From: Candidatus Zixiibacteriota bacterium
GTDB taxonomy: Bacteria > Zixibacteria > MSB-5A5 > SM1-73
Assembly: GCA_029933635.1 (NCBI GenBank)
Contig: JAOZNS010000155.1
Location: 1 to 6,468 of the forward strand
Direction: 5' to 3'
Length of the DNA stretch: 6,468 bases
Made by a program: the position numbers and the translations under genes
In this document: one piece after another, positions 1 through 6,397 of the stretch
Layout of the letters: each line of letters starts with the position of its first letter
How positions within the stretch are numbered: the stretch's first letter is position 1
Notes under the pieces: model-generated
Told to the model about the DNA's origin: nothing
The model's database searches: none
Seen by the model: the letters and a program-made list of their open reading frames with translations, nothing else

Positions 1-255
1 AGGATTGATCAAAAAAAGATTGTGGGGCTGACCATCAATCCCGACCTTTTGGTGACCTTGCGTCAAACCCGGTTGGCCCGACTGGCTCACAAGGATATAA
101 ATTATGGTGATGCAAAGCACGTGATAGAGGAGCTGAAGTATAGTCACAAAATTTTCAGAGAAAACCCTGAATGGTCGGTCATAGATATCACCGGCAAGGC
201 TATTGAGGAGATGGCTGATGAGGTTTGCAGTTTGCTGATGACCAGGTCAAAATGA
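1..255 (+). CDS. Pyruvate,phosphate dikinase / PEP synthase regulatory protein (DUF299), C-terminal fragment
   Basis: The reading frame is open from base 1 and ends at TGA 253-255, so only the last 84 codons are present and the true start lies before the window. The sequence near the left edge, GLTINPDLLVTLRQTRLARL, followed by a DINYGD segment, a helix with EELKYSHKIFRENP and the closing VIDITGKAIEEMADEV, matches what I know of the C-terminus of the DUF299 family. In that family the enzyme is a cytosolic bifunctional protein: it uses ADP to phosphorylate a threonine and inactivate pyruvate,phosphate dikinase or PEP synthase, and uses phosphate to reverse this. The N-terminal part with the nucleotide-binding P-loop is outside the window, so catalytic competence cannot be judged. 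Family members are about 270-300 residues. The C-terminus alone does not tell whether the target is PPDK or PEP synthase, so I give no symbol. The internal ATG and GTG codons are not the real start, because the conserved family sequence continues across them. Confidence 0.85.
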   Translation, partial: RIDQKKIVGLTINPDLLVTLRQTRLARLAHKDINYGDAKHVIEELKYSHKIFRENPEWSVIDITGKAIEEMADEVCSLLMTRSK

Positions 256-399
256 GATCTTATAAAAGCCTCTACTTCAGAGGTGCTCATGCTTTAGTTA
301 GAGAGACTCAGAGAGGGAGGAGGTTTCACTCTCAGGAGAATTTTGGTTGATGATCCTTCGATGAGTGGATCACGGAGTCGATCTTAGACGGGAGCCAGA
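256..399 (+). other. Intergenic spacer/leader with two small hairpins
   Basis: This 144-base spacer separates the DUF299 gene from the dehydrogenase. It holds a short hairpin, CCTCT (269-273) and AGAGG (279-283) with a 5-base loop, just after the DUF299 stop. No T-run follows, so it is at best a weak terminator. A second stem, TGATCC (351-356) and GGATCA (367-372) with a 10-base loop, lies 18 bases before the Shine-Dalgarno of the next gene. Between them is a purine-rich stretch (about 301-324). I see no convincing -35/-10 pair, so it is unresolved whether the dehydrogenase is read through from upstream. Confidence 0.3.
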
Positions 400-1533
400 A
401 TGAAAGTAATCGTGTTAGGGGCAGGACTGGTGGGGGCAACCATTGCCAAGGATTTAACCTCAGACTTTGAGGTTGCCGCCTCCGATATTGATCAGAAAAA
501 TCTGAGCAAGTTGAAAGCCAAGTCCAAGGTTAAGGTGATAAAGGCGGACCTTTCCGCTTCCTCAACCGTCTCAAAGGTGGTTAAAGATCATGATTTGGTG
601 ATTGGTGCGCTACCCGGACATATGGGATTTAACACCTTGAAGACGGTGATTCGATCGGGGAAAAACATAGTGGACATCTCCTTTTTTCCCGAGGATGCGT
701 TCAGGCTGGATGAGCTGGCCAGGAGGAAGAAAGTTACTGCGGTGGTGGATTGCGGGATAGCTCCAGGGTGCAGCAACCTAATTTTGGGGTATATGAAGAC
801 CATTTTGGACCAGGTGGAAAACTTCCAATGCTACGTGGGAGGATTGCCTAAGGTCCGCACCTGGCCTTACGAATATAAAGCACCCTTTTCTCCATCGGAT
901 GTGATAGAGGAATATACCCGTCCTGCTCGTTTGGTTGAAAATGGGAAGGTGATCACCAAGCCTGCGCTCTCAGAGGTGGAGCTTTTGGATTTTCCTGAGG
1001 TGGGAACTCTGGAAGCTTTCTTAACCGATGGGCTGAGGACCCTTATTAAAACCATGAAAGTCCCATCTATGAAGGAGAAAACTTTAAGGTTTCCGGGACA
1101 TGCGGAGAAGATGAGGATTCTGCGCCAGACCGGCTTTTTCAAAAAGGAGCCGATCTTTTTTGACAAACTCTCCGTTCGACCACTGGATCTCACCTCCCGA
1201 CTTCTGTTCCGCCTTTGGAGGCTGAACGAGGGAGAGGAAGATTTTACGATAATGCGGGTGGTGATGGAGGGGAAAAGGAAAGGTAAACGAAAGCGTTTCG
1301 TCTTCGATCTTCTGGATTGCTACGACAAGAAGACAAAAACCACCTCCATGGCTCGAACCACCGGATACACCTGTTCAACCGTTGCACGGCTTCTGGCTCA
1401 TAGAAAGTTTGTTCGCCCAGGAATCTGCCCGCCGGAGTTTATCGGCCAGGACCATAGATGTTATCGCTTGATAATTGAAGGTTTGAAGAAGAAAGGAATT
1501 AGCTTTAAAAGGACGGTGAGGGAGCTGAAATAA
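400..1533 (+). CDS. Saccharopine dehydrogenase-family NAD(P)-dependent oxidoreductase, lysine 6-dehydrogenase-like
   Basis: This 377-aa soluble, probably cytosolic enzyme opens with a Rossmann dinucleotide-binding fold: VIVLGAGLVG at residues 3-12 has the GxGxxG glycines, and Asp29 at the end of the second strand favours NAD over NADP. The middle has the family signature DCGIAPGCSN (117-126), then YVGGLP (145-150), a PFSPSDVIEEYT segment (162-173) and LSEVE (190-194). The second domain has FPGHAEKM (231-238), SMARTTGYT (316-324) and GICPPEFIG (341-349). From memory, these blocks line up in order with lysine 6-dehydrogenase of Geobacillus, which oxidatively deaminates L-lysine at the epsilon position. 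A role in lysine catabolism or another saccharopine-type reaction is therefore plausible, but substrate is inferred. The length is normal for the family. The start is firm: an in-frame TAG lies at 385-387 and GGAG (391-394) sits 5 bases before ATG. A basic run, GKRKGKRKRF (291-300), is unusually charged. Carboxynorspermidine synthase-like or uncharacterised activity remains possible. Confidence 0.85.
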   Translation: MKVIVLGAGLVGATIAKDLTSDFEVAASDIDQKNLSKLKAKSKVKVIKADLSASSTVSKVVKDHDLVIGALPGHMGFNTLKTVIRSGKNIVDISFFPEDAFRLDELARRKKVTAVVDCGIAPGCSNLILGYMKTILDQVENFQCYVGGLPKVRTWPYEYKAPFSPSDVIEEYTRPARLVENGKVITKPALSEVELLDFPEVGTLEAFLTDGLRTLIKTMKVPSMKEKTLRFPGHAEKMRILRQTGFFKKEPIFFDKLSVRPLDLTSRLLFRLWRLNEGEEDFTIMRVVMEGKRKGKRKRFVFDLLDCYDKKTKTTSMARTTGYTCSTVARLLAHRKFVRPGICPPEFIGQDHRCYRLIIEGLKKKGISFKRTVRELK

Positions 1534-1598
1534 AGTTTCTGGTATTCGGTTCTTCTCCATCTTAGTTGCTGGGATCTTTGATAAGGGATCTAAAAACA

Positions 1599-1643
1599 CC
1601 TCTTTCCCTTCCATTTTATGGAGAGGGGGGATTAGGGGAGAGG
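1599..1643. repeat. Degenerate C-rich/G-rich intergenic hairpin, possible dispersed repeat
   Basis: A pyrimidine-rich arm (CCTCTTTCCCTTCCA, 1599-1613) is followed by a short T-rich loop and a purine-rich arm (TGGAGAGGGGGG, 1619-1630), then ATTAGGGGAGAGG (1631-1643). CCA/TGG pairs at the loop and CCTCT-type/AGAGGG pairing extends it with mismatches. The pattern of a pyrimidine arm, a loop, GGAGAGGGG, then ATTAGGGGAG resembles the CCCTCTCCC...GGGAGAGGG-(A/T)TTAGGG type of repeat often seen between genes in many bacterial genomes. Only one copy is in this window, so repeat status is inference. It lies 65 bases after the dehydrogenase stop and could also act as a weak transcription terminator or mRNA-end stabiliser, although no T-tract follows. 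Confidence 0.4.
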
Positions 1644-1761
1644 CAAGAAGTCAGATTTCTCCTGCAACAAATATTCCATGGATATTCATGAAATCACCCA
1701 TCAGCAAATCCTTTAGAGAAACCCCTGATATTTAAAAAGAAAAAAACAGGAGGATGGACAG

Positions 1762-2202
1762 ATGAAGGTAAGAGACATTCTCAAAGACAAGGGTACCGAG
1801 GTGGCAACGATCCAAGAGGAGAAGACCCTATACGATGCGGTGAAGATCTTGGTGGAGAAAAACATCGGCTCATTGTTGGTCCTGGATCAAAAGGGTGCTG
1901 TGGCAGGCATAATCACCGAGAGGGACATATTGAGGGAGTGCGACCGACGTTTCCAATCGCTCAACCAGACCAAGGTGAAGGAAGTGATGACCAAGAACTT
2001 AATCGTAGCCTCTCCGGATGATGATTTAGACTATGTGGAAAATATAATGACCAAAAACCGGATAAGACACCTTCCCATAATCGCCAATCAAAAACTGGAG
2101 GGGATAATTTCAATTGGTGATCTGGTAAACGTGTTACGCAGGGAATGCCATGTGGAGAATCGCTATCTCAAAGATTATATCTCCGGCAAGTATCCGGGAT
2201 AG
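1762..2202 (+). CDS. Tandem CBS domain protein
   Basis: This 146-aa cytosolic protein consists of essentially two CBS domains and nothing else. CBS1 (about residues 8-60) ends in GIITERDIL (49-57) and CBS2 (about 76-127) contains RHLPII (102-107) and ends in GIISIGDLV (114-122). Both carry the (S/T)-x-x-D pattern that binds the ribose of adenine nucleotides in CBS pairs: T52/D55 and S117/D120. The short tail, with NRYLKDYISGKYPG, resembles the end of small bacterial CBS-pair proteins. Such Bateman modules usually sense AMP, ADP, ATP, SAM or NADH, and the ligand and partner here are unknown. The start is supported by an excellent Shine-Dalgarno, AGGAGGA at 1748-1754, 7 bases before ATG, in an A-rich leader. 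No effector domain (kinase, transporter, IMPDH, HTH) is fused. The next gene begins 25 bases after its stop, so they are probably co-transcribed. No clear promoter is seen upstream. Confidence 0.9.
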   Translation: MKVRDILKDKGTEVATIQEEKTLYDAVKILVEKNIGSLLVLDQKGAVAGIITERDILRECDRRFQSLNQTKVKEVMTKNLIVASPDDDLDYVENIMTKNRIRHLPIIANQKLEGIISIGDLVNVLRRECHVENRYLKDYISGKYPG

Positions 2203-2227
2203 GGGGCAATCTTAGCCTTAAGCTGTA

Positions 2228-3910
2228 ATGTTTTCCAAAACGGTTACTCTGGTCTTATCTTCGATTCTTTTGATTTTTGTCGTAGCTTTTTCCGCCCACG
2301 CACAATCCATCTCCACCGAGGTTTATGAAACCGAGGAAGATCTTCAGGAAGGTTTGCAATCAGGTTATCTGACCTTAGATCAATATCTTGAGCTTCTGGA
2401 TATGATTCTAAGCAAGCTTTATCCTAAATCCGAAGAGTCGGTTAAACTCTTTTTTATTCCGGATATCAGCAGTGTGGATATTTTGCGACTGCAAACCAAA
2501 AATCAGGGTGTAGGGCTCAGCCAGAAGACCCGCTCCTTTTTAGAGAGAAAGAAAAGAACTGGCCCTGGTCTTCTTTCTGGAAGAGTGGTCTGGAGGCTAT
2601 ATGAGAGATTTCCCAAGGAGGAAAGGACGGAAAGCTATTTTCTATTTGAGATTAAAAGCAAAGATCGCATGATCTGGCATATGGAGGTGGATCAAAAGGT
2701 TGCCTCATCCGAAGCGAGTTTAAGCCAAGGGGATCTTCGGGTGAGAAAAAGGTTTTTGAAGTTTCTGATTCCTCAATACAAAGGGAAGATGGTCTTGGGC
2801 AATTTTGACAAAAGGATCGGATTGGGGCTGAATGTAGGATATCATTCCCTCTTTGGTTATGGAAGCGAATCAGATTTTGAAACAGAAGATACCTTCCTTT
2901 ATCCAGCCTTGGGAAGATTCAATGGAATCTATGGAGAGTTTGAACATGGGTCATTTTCTTTTTTGGCTTTTTATTCCAAGAACAAACGGGAGAAATTGGA
3001 GAACCAAATTAAAGCCTTCGATTTTAGTTTTGTGAACAAGGATGTGAAGGCGGGAGTATGTATCTCTGAGGGTGAACTGAAAAATATCCAGAAGGGGAGC
3101 ACATTCGGAGATGATTGTGGAAGCGTTCATTTTGATTTTAGAGTTAAACCTATAAGGTTGTCGGGTGAATATGCTCTCCTTCCCGGCAGGAAGGGTGGCT
3201 TGGCCTTTGATCTTTATTCTTACCGGAAGCCTTATAGCTTCAATTTCGCCTGGTGGAGATATCAGGATGGTTTCATCCATCCACATGGGGGAGGAATCTC
3301 CAACCCAGATTACGAGAGCATTTATCTGGAAAAAATAGATCATCGATACAGAGCCAGAGAAGCAGGAGAGAGGGGGATCTTCTTTAAATCGGAGTACAGG
3401 TTTTTTGGAAAGTTCGATTTGAATTTCTCTTATAATAAATGGAGGGAAAGATCATACCTTTCGGACAAGATGAAGCTCCGAATCGGTTCAGGTTACAGGC
3501 TCTCCTCTGCCCTATCTTTTCTGTTTCATCAACTTTGGACGGACTACGAGGTCGAAGACGAACGAATTGACCGAACGACATCCTCGTTTGAGCTATCTTT
3601 CATTCCTCATCAGAAGCTTCAGCTTAATTTCATCCTAAATTATCGAAATGCACATGAGAAAGACTACGGTGATCTTCGATTGAAAATCCGAACTCAGACA
3701 CTTTCTCCATTTGATTGGGCCCTTTGGCTGAAATACAATGACCCCAACTTTTCCCGATCAGCAGATGGATGTTTCAGCTTCTACCTGCAGGAAAAGGTTA
3801 GTTTTTTTAAAAACTATCTTTTTTCGGCAGAGTATGGAAACAAATTCTATCAGGATGAAAGCAAAGTGGATACCGAGGTGATAAGGATAAGAATGGAGGC
3901 TTTGTGGTAA
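2228..3910 (+). CDS. Exported protein of outer-membrane beta-barrel character, possibly a divergent helix-hairpin-helix/barrel protein
   Basis: I cannot assign a named function. The 560-aa product begins with a clear Sec signal peptide: Lys4, a hydrophobic core at about residues 6-22, and an AHA motif (23-25) suggesting cleavage before Gln26. Residues 34-110 are mainly helical and charged, with a possible degenerate helix-hairpin-helix stretch (KLFFIPDISSVDILRLQ, 73-89). From about residue 118 to the end the sequence alternates polar and aromatic/hydrophobic residues in many short strands, and it ends in IRIRMEALW. The C-terminal aromatic residue is typical of BAM-inserted outer-membrane barrels. 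The segment KGKMVLGNFDKRIGLGLNVG (185-204) resembles the 'viGdyrlrfGqGL' region of large barrels with N-terminal HhH motifs, so relation to that family is a tentative inference. The start is fixed by an in-frame TAA at 2219-2221, but no Shine-Dalgarno lies at normal distance: AGGGGG (2201-2206) is 21 bases upstream. Translation may be coupled to the CBS gene. Cofactors or transport substrates are not apparent. Confidence 0.75.
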   Translation: MFSKTVTLVLSSILLIFVVAFSAHAQSISTEVYETEEDLQEGLQSGYLTLDQYLELLDMILSKLYPKSEESVKLFFIPDISSVDILRLQTKNQGVGLSQKTRSFLERKKRTGPGLLSGRVVWRLYERFPKEERTESYFLFEIKSKDRMIWHMEVDQKVASSEASLSQGDLRVRKRFLKFLIPQYKGKMVLGNFDKRIGLGLNVGYHSLFGYGSESDFETEDTFLYPALGRFNGIYGEFEHGSFSFLAFYSKNKREKLENQIKAFDFSFVNKDVKAGVCISEGELKNIQKGSTFGDDCGSVHFDFRVKPIRLSGEYALLPGRKGGLAFDLYSYRKPYSFNFAWWRYQDGFIHPHGGGISNPDYESIYLEKIDHRYRAREAGERGIFFKSEYRFFGKFDLNFSYNKWRERSYLSDKMKLRIGSGYRLSSALSFLFHQLWTDYEVEDERIDRTTSSFELSFIPHQKLQLNFILNYRNAHEKDYGDLRLKIRTQTLSPFDWALWLKYNDPNFSRSADGCFSFYLQEKVSFFKNYLFSAEYGNKFYQDESKVDTEVIRIRMEALW

Positions 3911-4078
3911 ACCATGTAGATGATCGGCTTTCGACTTTTATGTGGCTAAAGCTAAAATTATCCTGAGAACTTAAATGTGGCATTCGTATGAAGCGTTGCC
4001 CACTTATAATGATATTCTCTCCTTTTTAAGTGCTCACCAATTTAAACGCCCAATAACCTTTGTGCCCAGAAAGAAATG
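3911..4078 (+). other. Intergenic region before the EF-G-like gene, no gene seen
   Basis: This stretch of 168 bases between the barrel gene and the promoter of the EF-G-like gene has no credible coding sequence. CACTT (4001-4005) can pair with AAGTG (4027-4031) across a long loop, but no compact GC-rich stem followed by a T-run is evident, so no terminator is called. A perfect TATAAT occurs at 4005-4010, with only a poor -35 (TTCGTA, 3983-3988) upstream. Confidence 0.3.
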
Positions 4079-4107
4079 TTGACAAATGGCTTTGATTATG
4101 TAATATT
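4079..4107 (+). promoter_or_regulatory. Sigma-70-type promoter for the EF-G-like gene
   Basis: A perfect -35 hexamer TTGACA (4079-4084) is followed after 16 bases by TAATAT (4101-4106, 4 of 6 matches to TATAAT). Alternatively, after 17 bases it is followed by AATATT (4102-4107) preceded by an extended -10 TG at 4099-4100. Transcription would start near 4113, giving a short leader of roughly 35 bases before the GTG start. It is the best promoter match in the window and would uncouple the translation factor from the barrel gene upstream. Prediction from sequence only. Confidence 0.55.
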
Positions 4108-4137
4108 GAAAATTGGATACAGAAAAAATCTTATTTT

Positions 4138-4144
4138 AGGAGGT
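4138..4144 (+). promoter_or_regulatory. Strong ribosome binding site that fixes a GTG start
   Basis: AGGAGGT is a full anti-Shine-Dalgarno match ending 4 bases before GTG 4149. An in-frame TAG at 4137-4139 overlaps its first bases, so no longer upstream start is possible. The next in-frame ATG (codon 29) would remove the P-loop. GTG is therefore the start. Confidence 0.85.
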
Positions 4145-4148
4145 TGCT

Positions 4149-6233
4149 GTGAAGGATTTCAAAATTGATCAGATCAGAAACGTGGGGGTGGTTGGTCATG
4201 GGGGCGTAGGTAAGACTTCCCTGGTGGAGGCTATGCTTTATGATGCCAAGGTTACCACACGATTGGGATCGGTGGACCAGGGAACCAGTTTGTCAGATTA
4301 CACCGATGATGAGATAGAAAGAAAAATATCCATCGGCGCCTCTTTGCTCCATCTGGAATGGAAAAGTCACAAGATAAATATTGTGGATCTGCCCGGCTAT
4401 CAGGACTTCATCGGAGAGGTGGTGGGAGGTTTGAGGGTCACGGAGAGCGCTTTGATCTTGGTCTCGGCCCAGTCGGGCGTGGAGGTGGGAACGGAGCAGG
4501 TGTGGAATATTGCTGAAAATTACAGGTTGGCTCGCATGTTCTTTGTCAATCGAATGGAAAAGGAGCATGCTAACTTTGAGGATGTGGTAAAACAACTGAG
4601 GGAAAGCTTTGGTCAAAAGATAGCGCCGATGCAGATTCCCATCGGGGAAGGACCCAATTTTAAAGGAATCGTCGATCTGATCAGAATGAAGGCTTTGTAT
4701 TTCGATAAGGAGGGGAAATCAAGGGAGGAAAAAGTTCCCACCGAGCTGGAATCAAAAGCCCAACAATATCAGGAGAAGCTCATCGAGGCTGTGGCGGAGA
4801 CCGACGATGCGCTTTTAGAGAAGTTTTTTGATAAAGGAGAGCTTTCACCCGATGAGATGAAAGCCGGTTTACGCAAAGGAATCGTAGAAAGGTCGATTTA
4901 TCCCGTGGTATGCGGGTCTGCCTTAGGTAACATAGGAATCTCCGTTCTTCTGGACCTTATCGTAGGATATCTTCCATCGCCGGCTGATTTCGGTCAAGTT
5001 GAGGGAAAGGTGCCTCGAACGGAAAAGGAGAAGGTTGTGAAGATAAGTCCGGATGGTCCCTTATGTGCCTTTGCCTTTAAGACCGTATCCGAACCGCATG
5101 TGGGAGAGTTAACATTTTTGAAGGTATATTCGGGCAAGCTTCAATCCGGGATCGACGTTTACAATTCCACCCAAGATGCCTCCGAGAGGATCGGGCAGAT
5201 TTACGCCTTAAATGGAAGAGAAAGAAGGGAGGTGGGGATAGTAAATGCAGGCGATATTGCTGCAGTGGTCAAATTGAAGAGCACCAAAACGGGCGATACC
5301 TTCTGTGAAAAAAAGGAGCCGGTGATACTGCCTCCCATCGATTTCCCCACGCCGGTGATCAACATGGGGATCAGACCCAAGAACAGAGGGGATGAGGAGA
5401 AGATCGCCAATGGCTTTGCCAAATTACATGAACAGGATCCCACCTTTATCATGGAAGTGGATACCGATATCAAGCAAACCATCATCTATGGGCAGGGCGA
5501 GTTACATCTGGAGGTGATGGTGGATCGATTGAAAAGAAGATTTGGGGTGGAAGCTGAATTGGAGAAGCCCAGAATACCCTACAGGGAGACCATCACCGCC
5601 AAGGCGGAAGCACAGGGAAAGTATAAAAGACAATCTGGAGGAAGGGGACAATATGGCGACGTCTGGCTGAGGCTGGAGCCTTTGCCCCGGGGAAGCGGAT
5701 TTGAGTTTGTGGATGAGATCGTGGGAGGGGTGGTCCCTTCCAAATATATCCCTTCAGTGGAAAAGGGGGTGGTGGAAGCTATGCGGGAAGGGATCTTGGC
5801 TGGATATAAGGTGGTGGACGCAAAGGTAACCCTGTATGATGGCTCCTTCCATGAGGTGGACTCCTCAGACTTAGCCTTCAAGATCGCTGGCTCGATGGGG
5901 TTCAAAAATGCAGCCGCCAAAGCAAAGCCGGTGATGCTGGAGCCGATCTATAACCTGGAGGTGATCGTGCCAGAGGAGTTCATGGGAGATGTGATGGGCG
6001 ATCTCTCCAGTCGGCGAGGTAAAATCTTGGGGATGGACCGGGAAGGAAACTTCCAGAAAATCAGAGCACAGGTTCCTCTGGCGGAGCTATATAAATATTC
6101 CACCTCCTTGCGATCATTAACCCAAGGAAGAGGGCTTCATACCCGAAAATTTTCTCATTATGAGGAGGTGCCCCGGGATATAGCTGATAAACTGATCAAG
6201 GAGGCTCAAAAGGCAAAGGAGTCAGAAAAATAA
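4149..6233 (+). CDS. Elongation factor G-like translational GTPase (EF-G-2 type)
   Basis: This 694-aa cytosolic protein has the full five-domain EF-G layout: GTPase domain with the G' insert (1-280), domain II (about 300-390, including NAGDIAAVVKLKSTKTGDT), domain III (about 400-475, with GQGELHLEV at 448-456), domain IV (about 476-595, with KYKRQSGGRGQYGD at 491-504 and HEVDSSDLAFK at 568-578) and domain V (about 596-680, ending FSHYEEVP). EF-G drives tRNA-mRNA translocation on the ribosome. The G-motifs differ from canonical EF-G: P-loop GHGGVGKTS (16-24), switch I DYTDDEIERKISI (50-62), G3 DLPGYQDF (80-87) with Tyr84 in place of the catalytic His, and G4 NRME (134-137) instead of NKxD. The Tyr and the DYT switch I, as I recall, also occur in Thermus EF-G-2, so this is assigned to that paralogous group rather than to canonical FusA. 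Many such genomes also carry a canonical fusA in the ribosomal str operon. It could be the only EF-G, but the substitutions argue against that. It has its own promoter, a strong ribosome binding site and a GTG start. Confidence 0.92.
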   Translation: MKDFKIDQIRNVGVVGHGGVGKTSLVEAMLYDAKVTTRLGSVDQGTSLSDYTDDEIERKISIGASLLHLEWKSHKINIVDLPGYQDFIGEVVGGLRVTESALILVSAQSGVEVGTEQVWNIAENYRLARMFFVNRMEKEHANFEDVVKQLRESFGQKIAPMQIPIGEGPNFKGIVDLIRMKALYFDKEGKSREEKVPTELESKAQQYQEKLIEAVAETDDALLEKFFDKGELSPDEMKAGLRKGIVERSIYPVVCGSALGNIGISVLLDLIVGYLPSPADFGQVEGKVPRTEKEKVVKISPDGPLCAFAFKTVSEPHVGELTFLKVYSGKLQSGIDVYNSTQDASERIGQIYALNGRERREVGIVNAGDIAAVVKLKSTKTGDTFCEKKEPVILPPIDFPTPVINMGIRPKNRGDEEKIANGFAKLHEQDPTFIMEVDTDIKQTIIYGQGELHLEVMVDRLKRRFGVEAELEKPRIPYRETITAKAEAQGKYKRQSGGRGQYGDVWLRLEPLPRGSGFEFVDEIVGGVVPSKYIPSVEKGVVEAMREGILAGYKVVDAKVTLYDGSFHEVDSSDLAFKIAGSMGFKNAAAKAKPVMLEPIYNLEVIVPEEFMGDVMGDLSSRRGKILGMDREGNFQKIRAQVPLAELYKYSTSLRSLTQGRGLHTRKFSHYEEVPRDIADKLIKEAQKAKESEK

Positions 6234-6247
6234 AGGGATGATCCTTT
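6232..6247 (+). terminator. Weak hairpin overlapping the EF-G-like stop codon
   Basis: AAAGG (6232-6236) pairs with CCTTT (6243-6247), extended by one G-U pair around an ATGA loop. The stem is short and AU-rich, and only a mixed GTGGTTTTC tract follows at 6251-6259. It is at best a weak intrinsic terminator and is listed because no better one is seen before the tRNA. Confidence 0.2.
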
Positions 6248-6397
6248 CCTGTGGTTTTCTCTGCAACCCGGGTAGACGGTCAAAGGCAAGGAGGTAACCA
6301 ACAAAATCTCTGGTTCCTGCACCGGAGGCTGAATTACTTTGAATTTTCTAACGAATTCTCCCTTTCTGCGTAGATTTGGTGCAAGGTGAATACTTCT
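6248..6397 (+). other. Spacer upstream of tRNA-Thr, with an imperfect hairpin
   Basis: No gene is credible here. An imperfect stem joins AGG-T-AACC (6292-6299) with GGTTCCT (6312-6318) through a 12-base loop, with one bulged T. Further on, GAATT occurs three times (6331, 6341, 6353) in an AT-rich stretch. A TTGAAT (6339-6344) and a TAGATT (6371-6376) resemble promoter hexamers but are 26 bases apart, so I do not call a promoter. The tRNA may be transcribed from here or by read-through from the EF-G-like gene. Confidence 0.25.

Noticed and set aside
867..1193. Minus-strand open frame of 108 codons inside the dehydrogenase gene
   Set aside because: It lies wholly opposite a gene with clear family motifs, shows no recognisable domain and has low-complexity Ser/Lys-rich composition typical of an antisense shadow.
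1571..1591. Direct repeat GGGATCT (1571-1577 and 1585-1591) as an operator or insertion footprint
   Set aside because: It is only seven bases with no flanking symmetry, no mobile-element gene and no associated promoter.
2951..3343. Minus-strand open frame of 130 codons inside the barrel gene
   Set aside because: It is antisense to a longer frame with a signal peptide and consistent strand pattern, and it lacks a convincing start context or known motif.
3983..4010. Perfect TATAAT at 4005-4010 as a second promoter
   Set aside because: The best -35 in range (TTCGTA) matches only three positions, and the region is AT-rich, where TATAAT is expected by chance. The TTGACA promoter at 4079 is much better.
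5579..5920. Minus-strand open frame of 113 codons inside the EF-G-like gene
   Set aside because: It overlaps the highly conserved domain IV coding region, and its Pro/Ser-rich content is a by-product of the opposite strand.
6239..6397. T-box or other riboswitch between the EF-G-like gene and the tRNA
   Set aside because: No T-box core motif, terminator/antiterminator pair or downstream coding gene is present, and the hairpin at 6292-6318 is imperfect and isolated.
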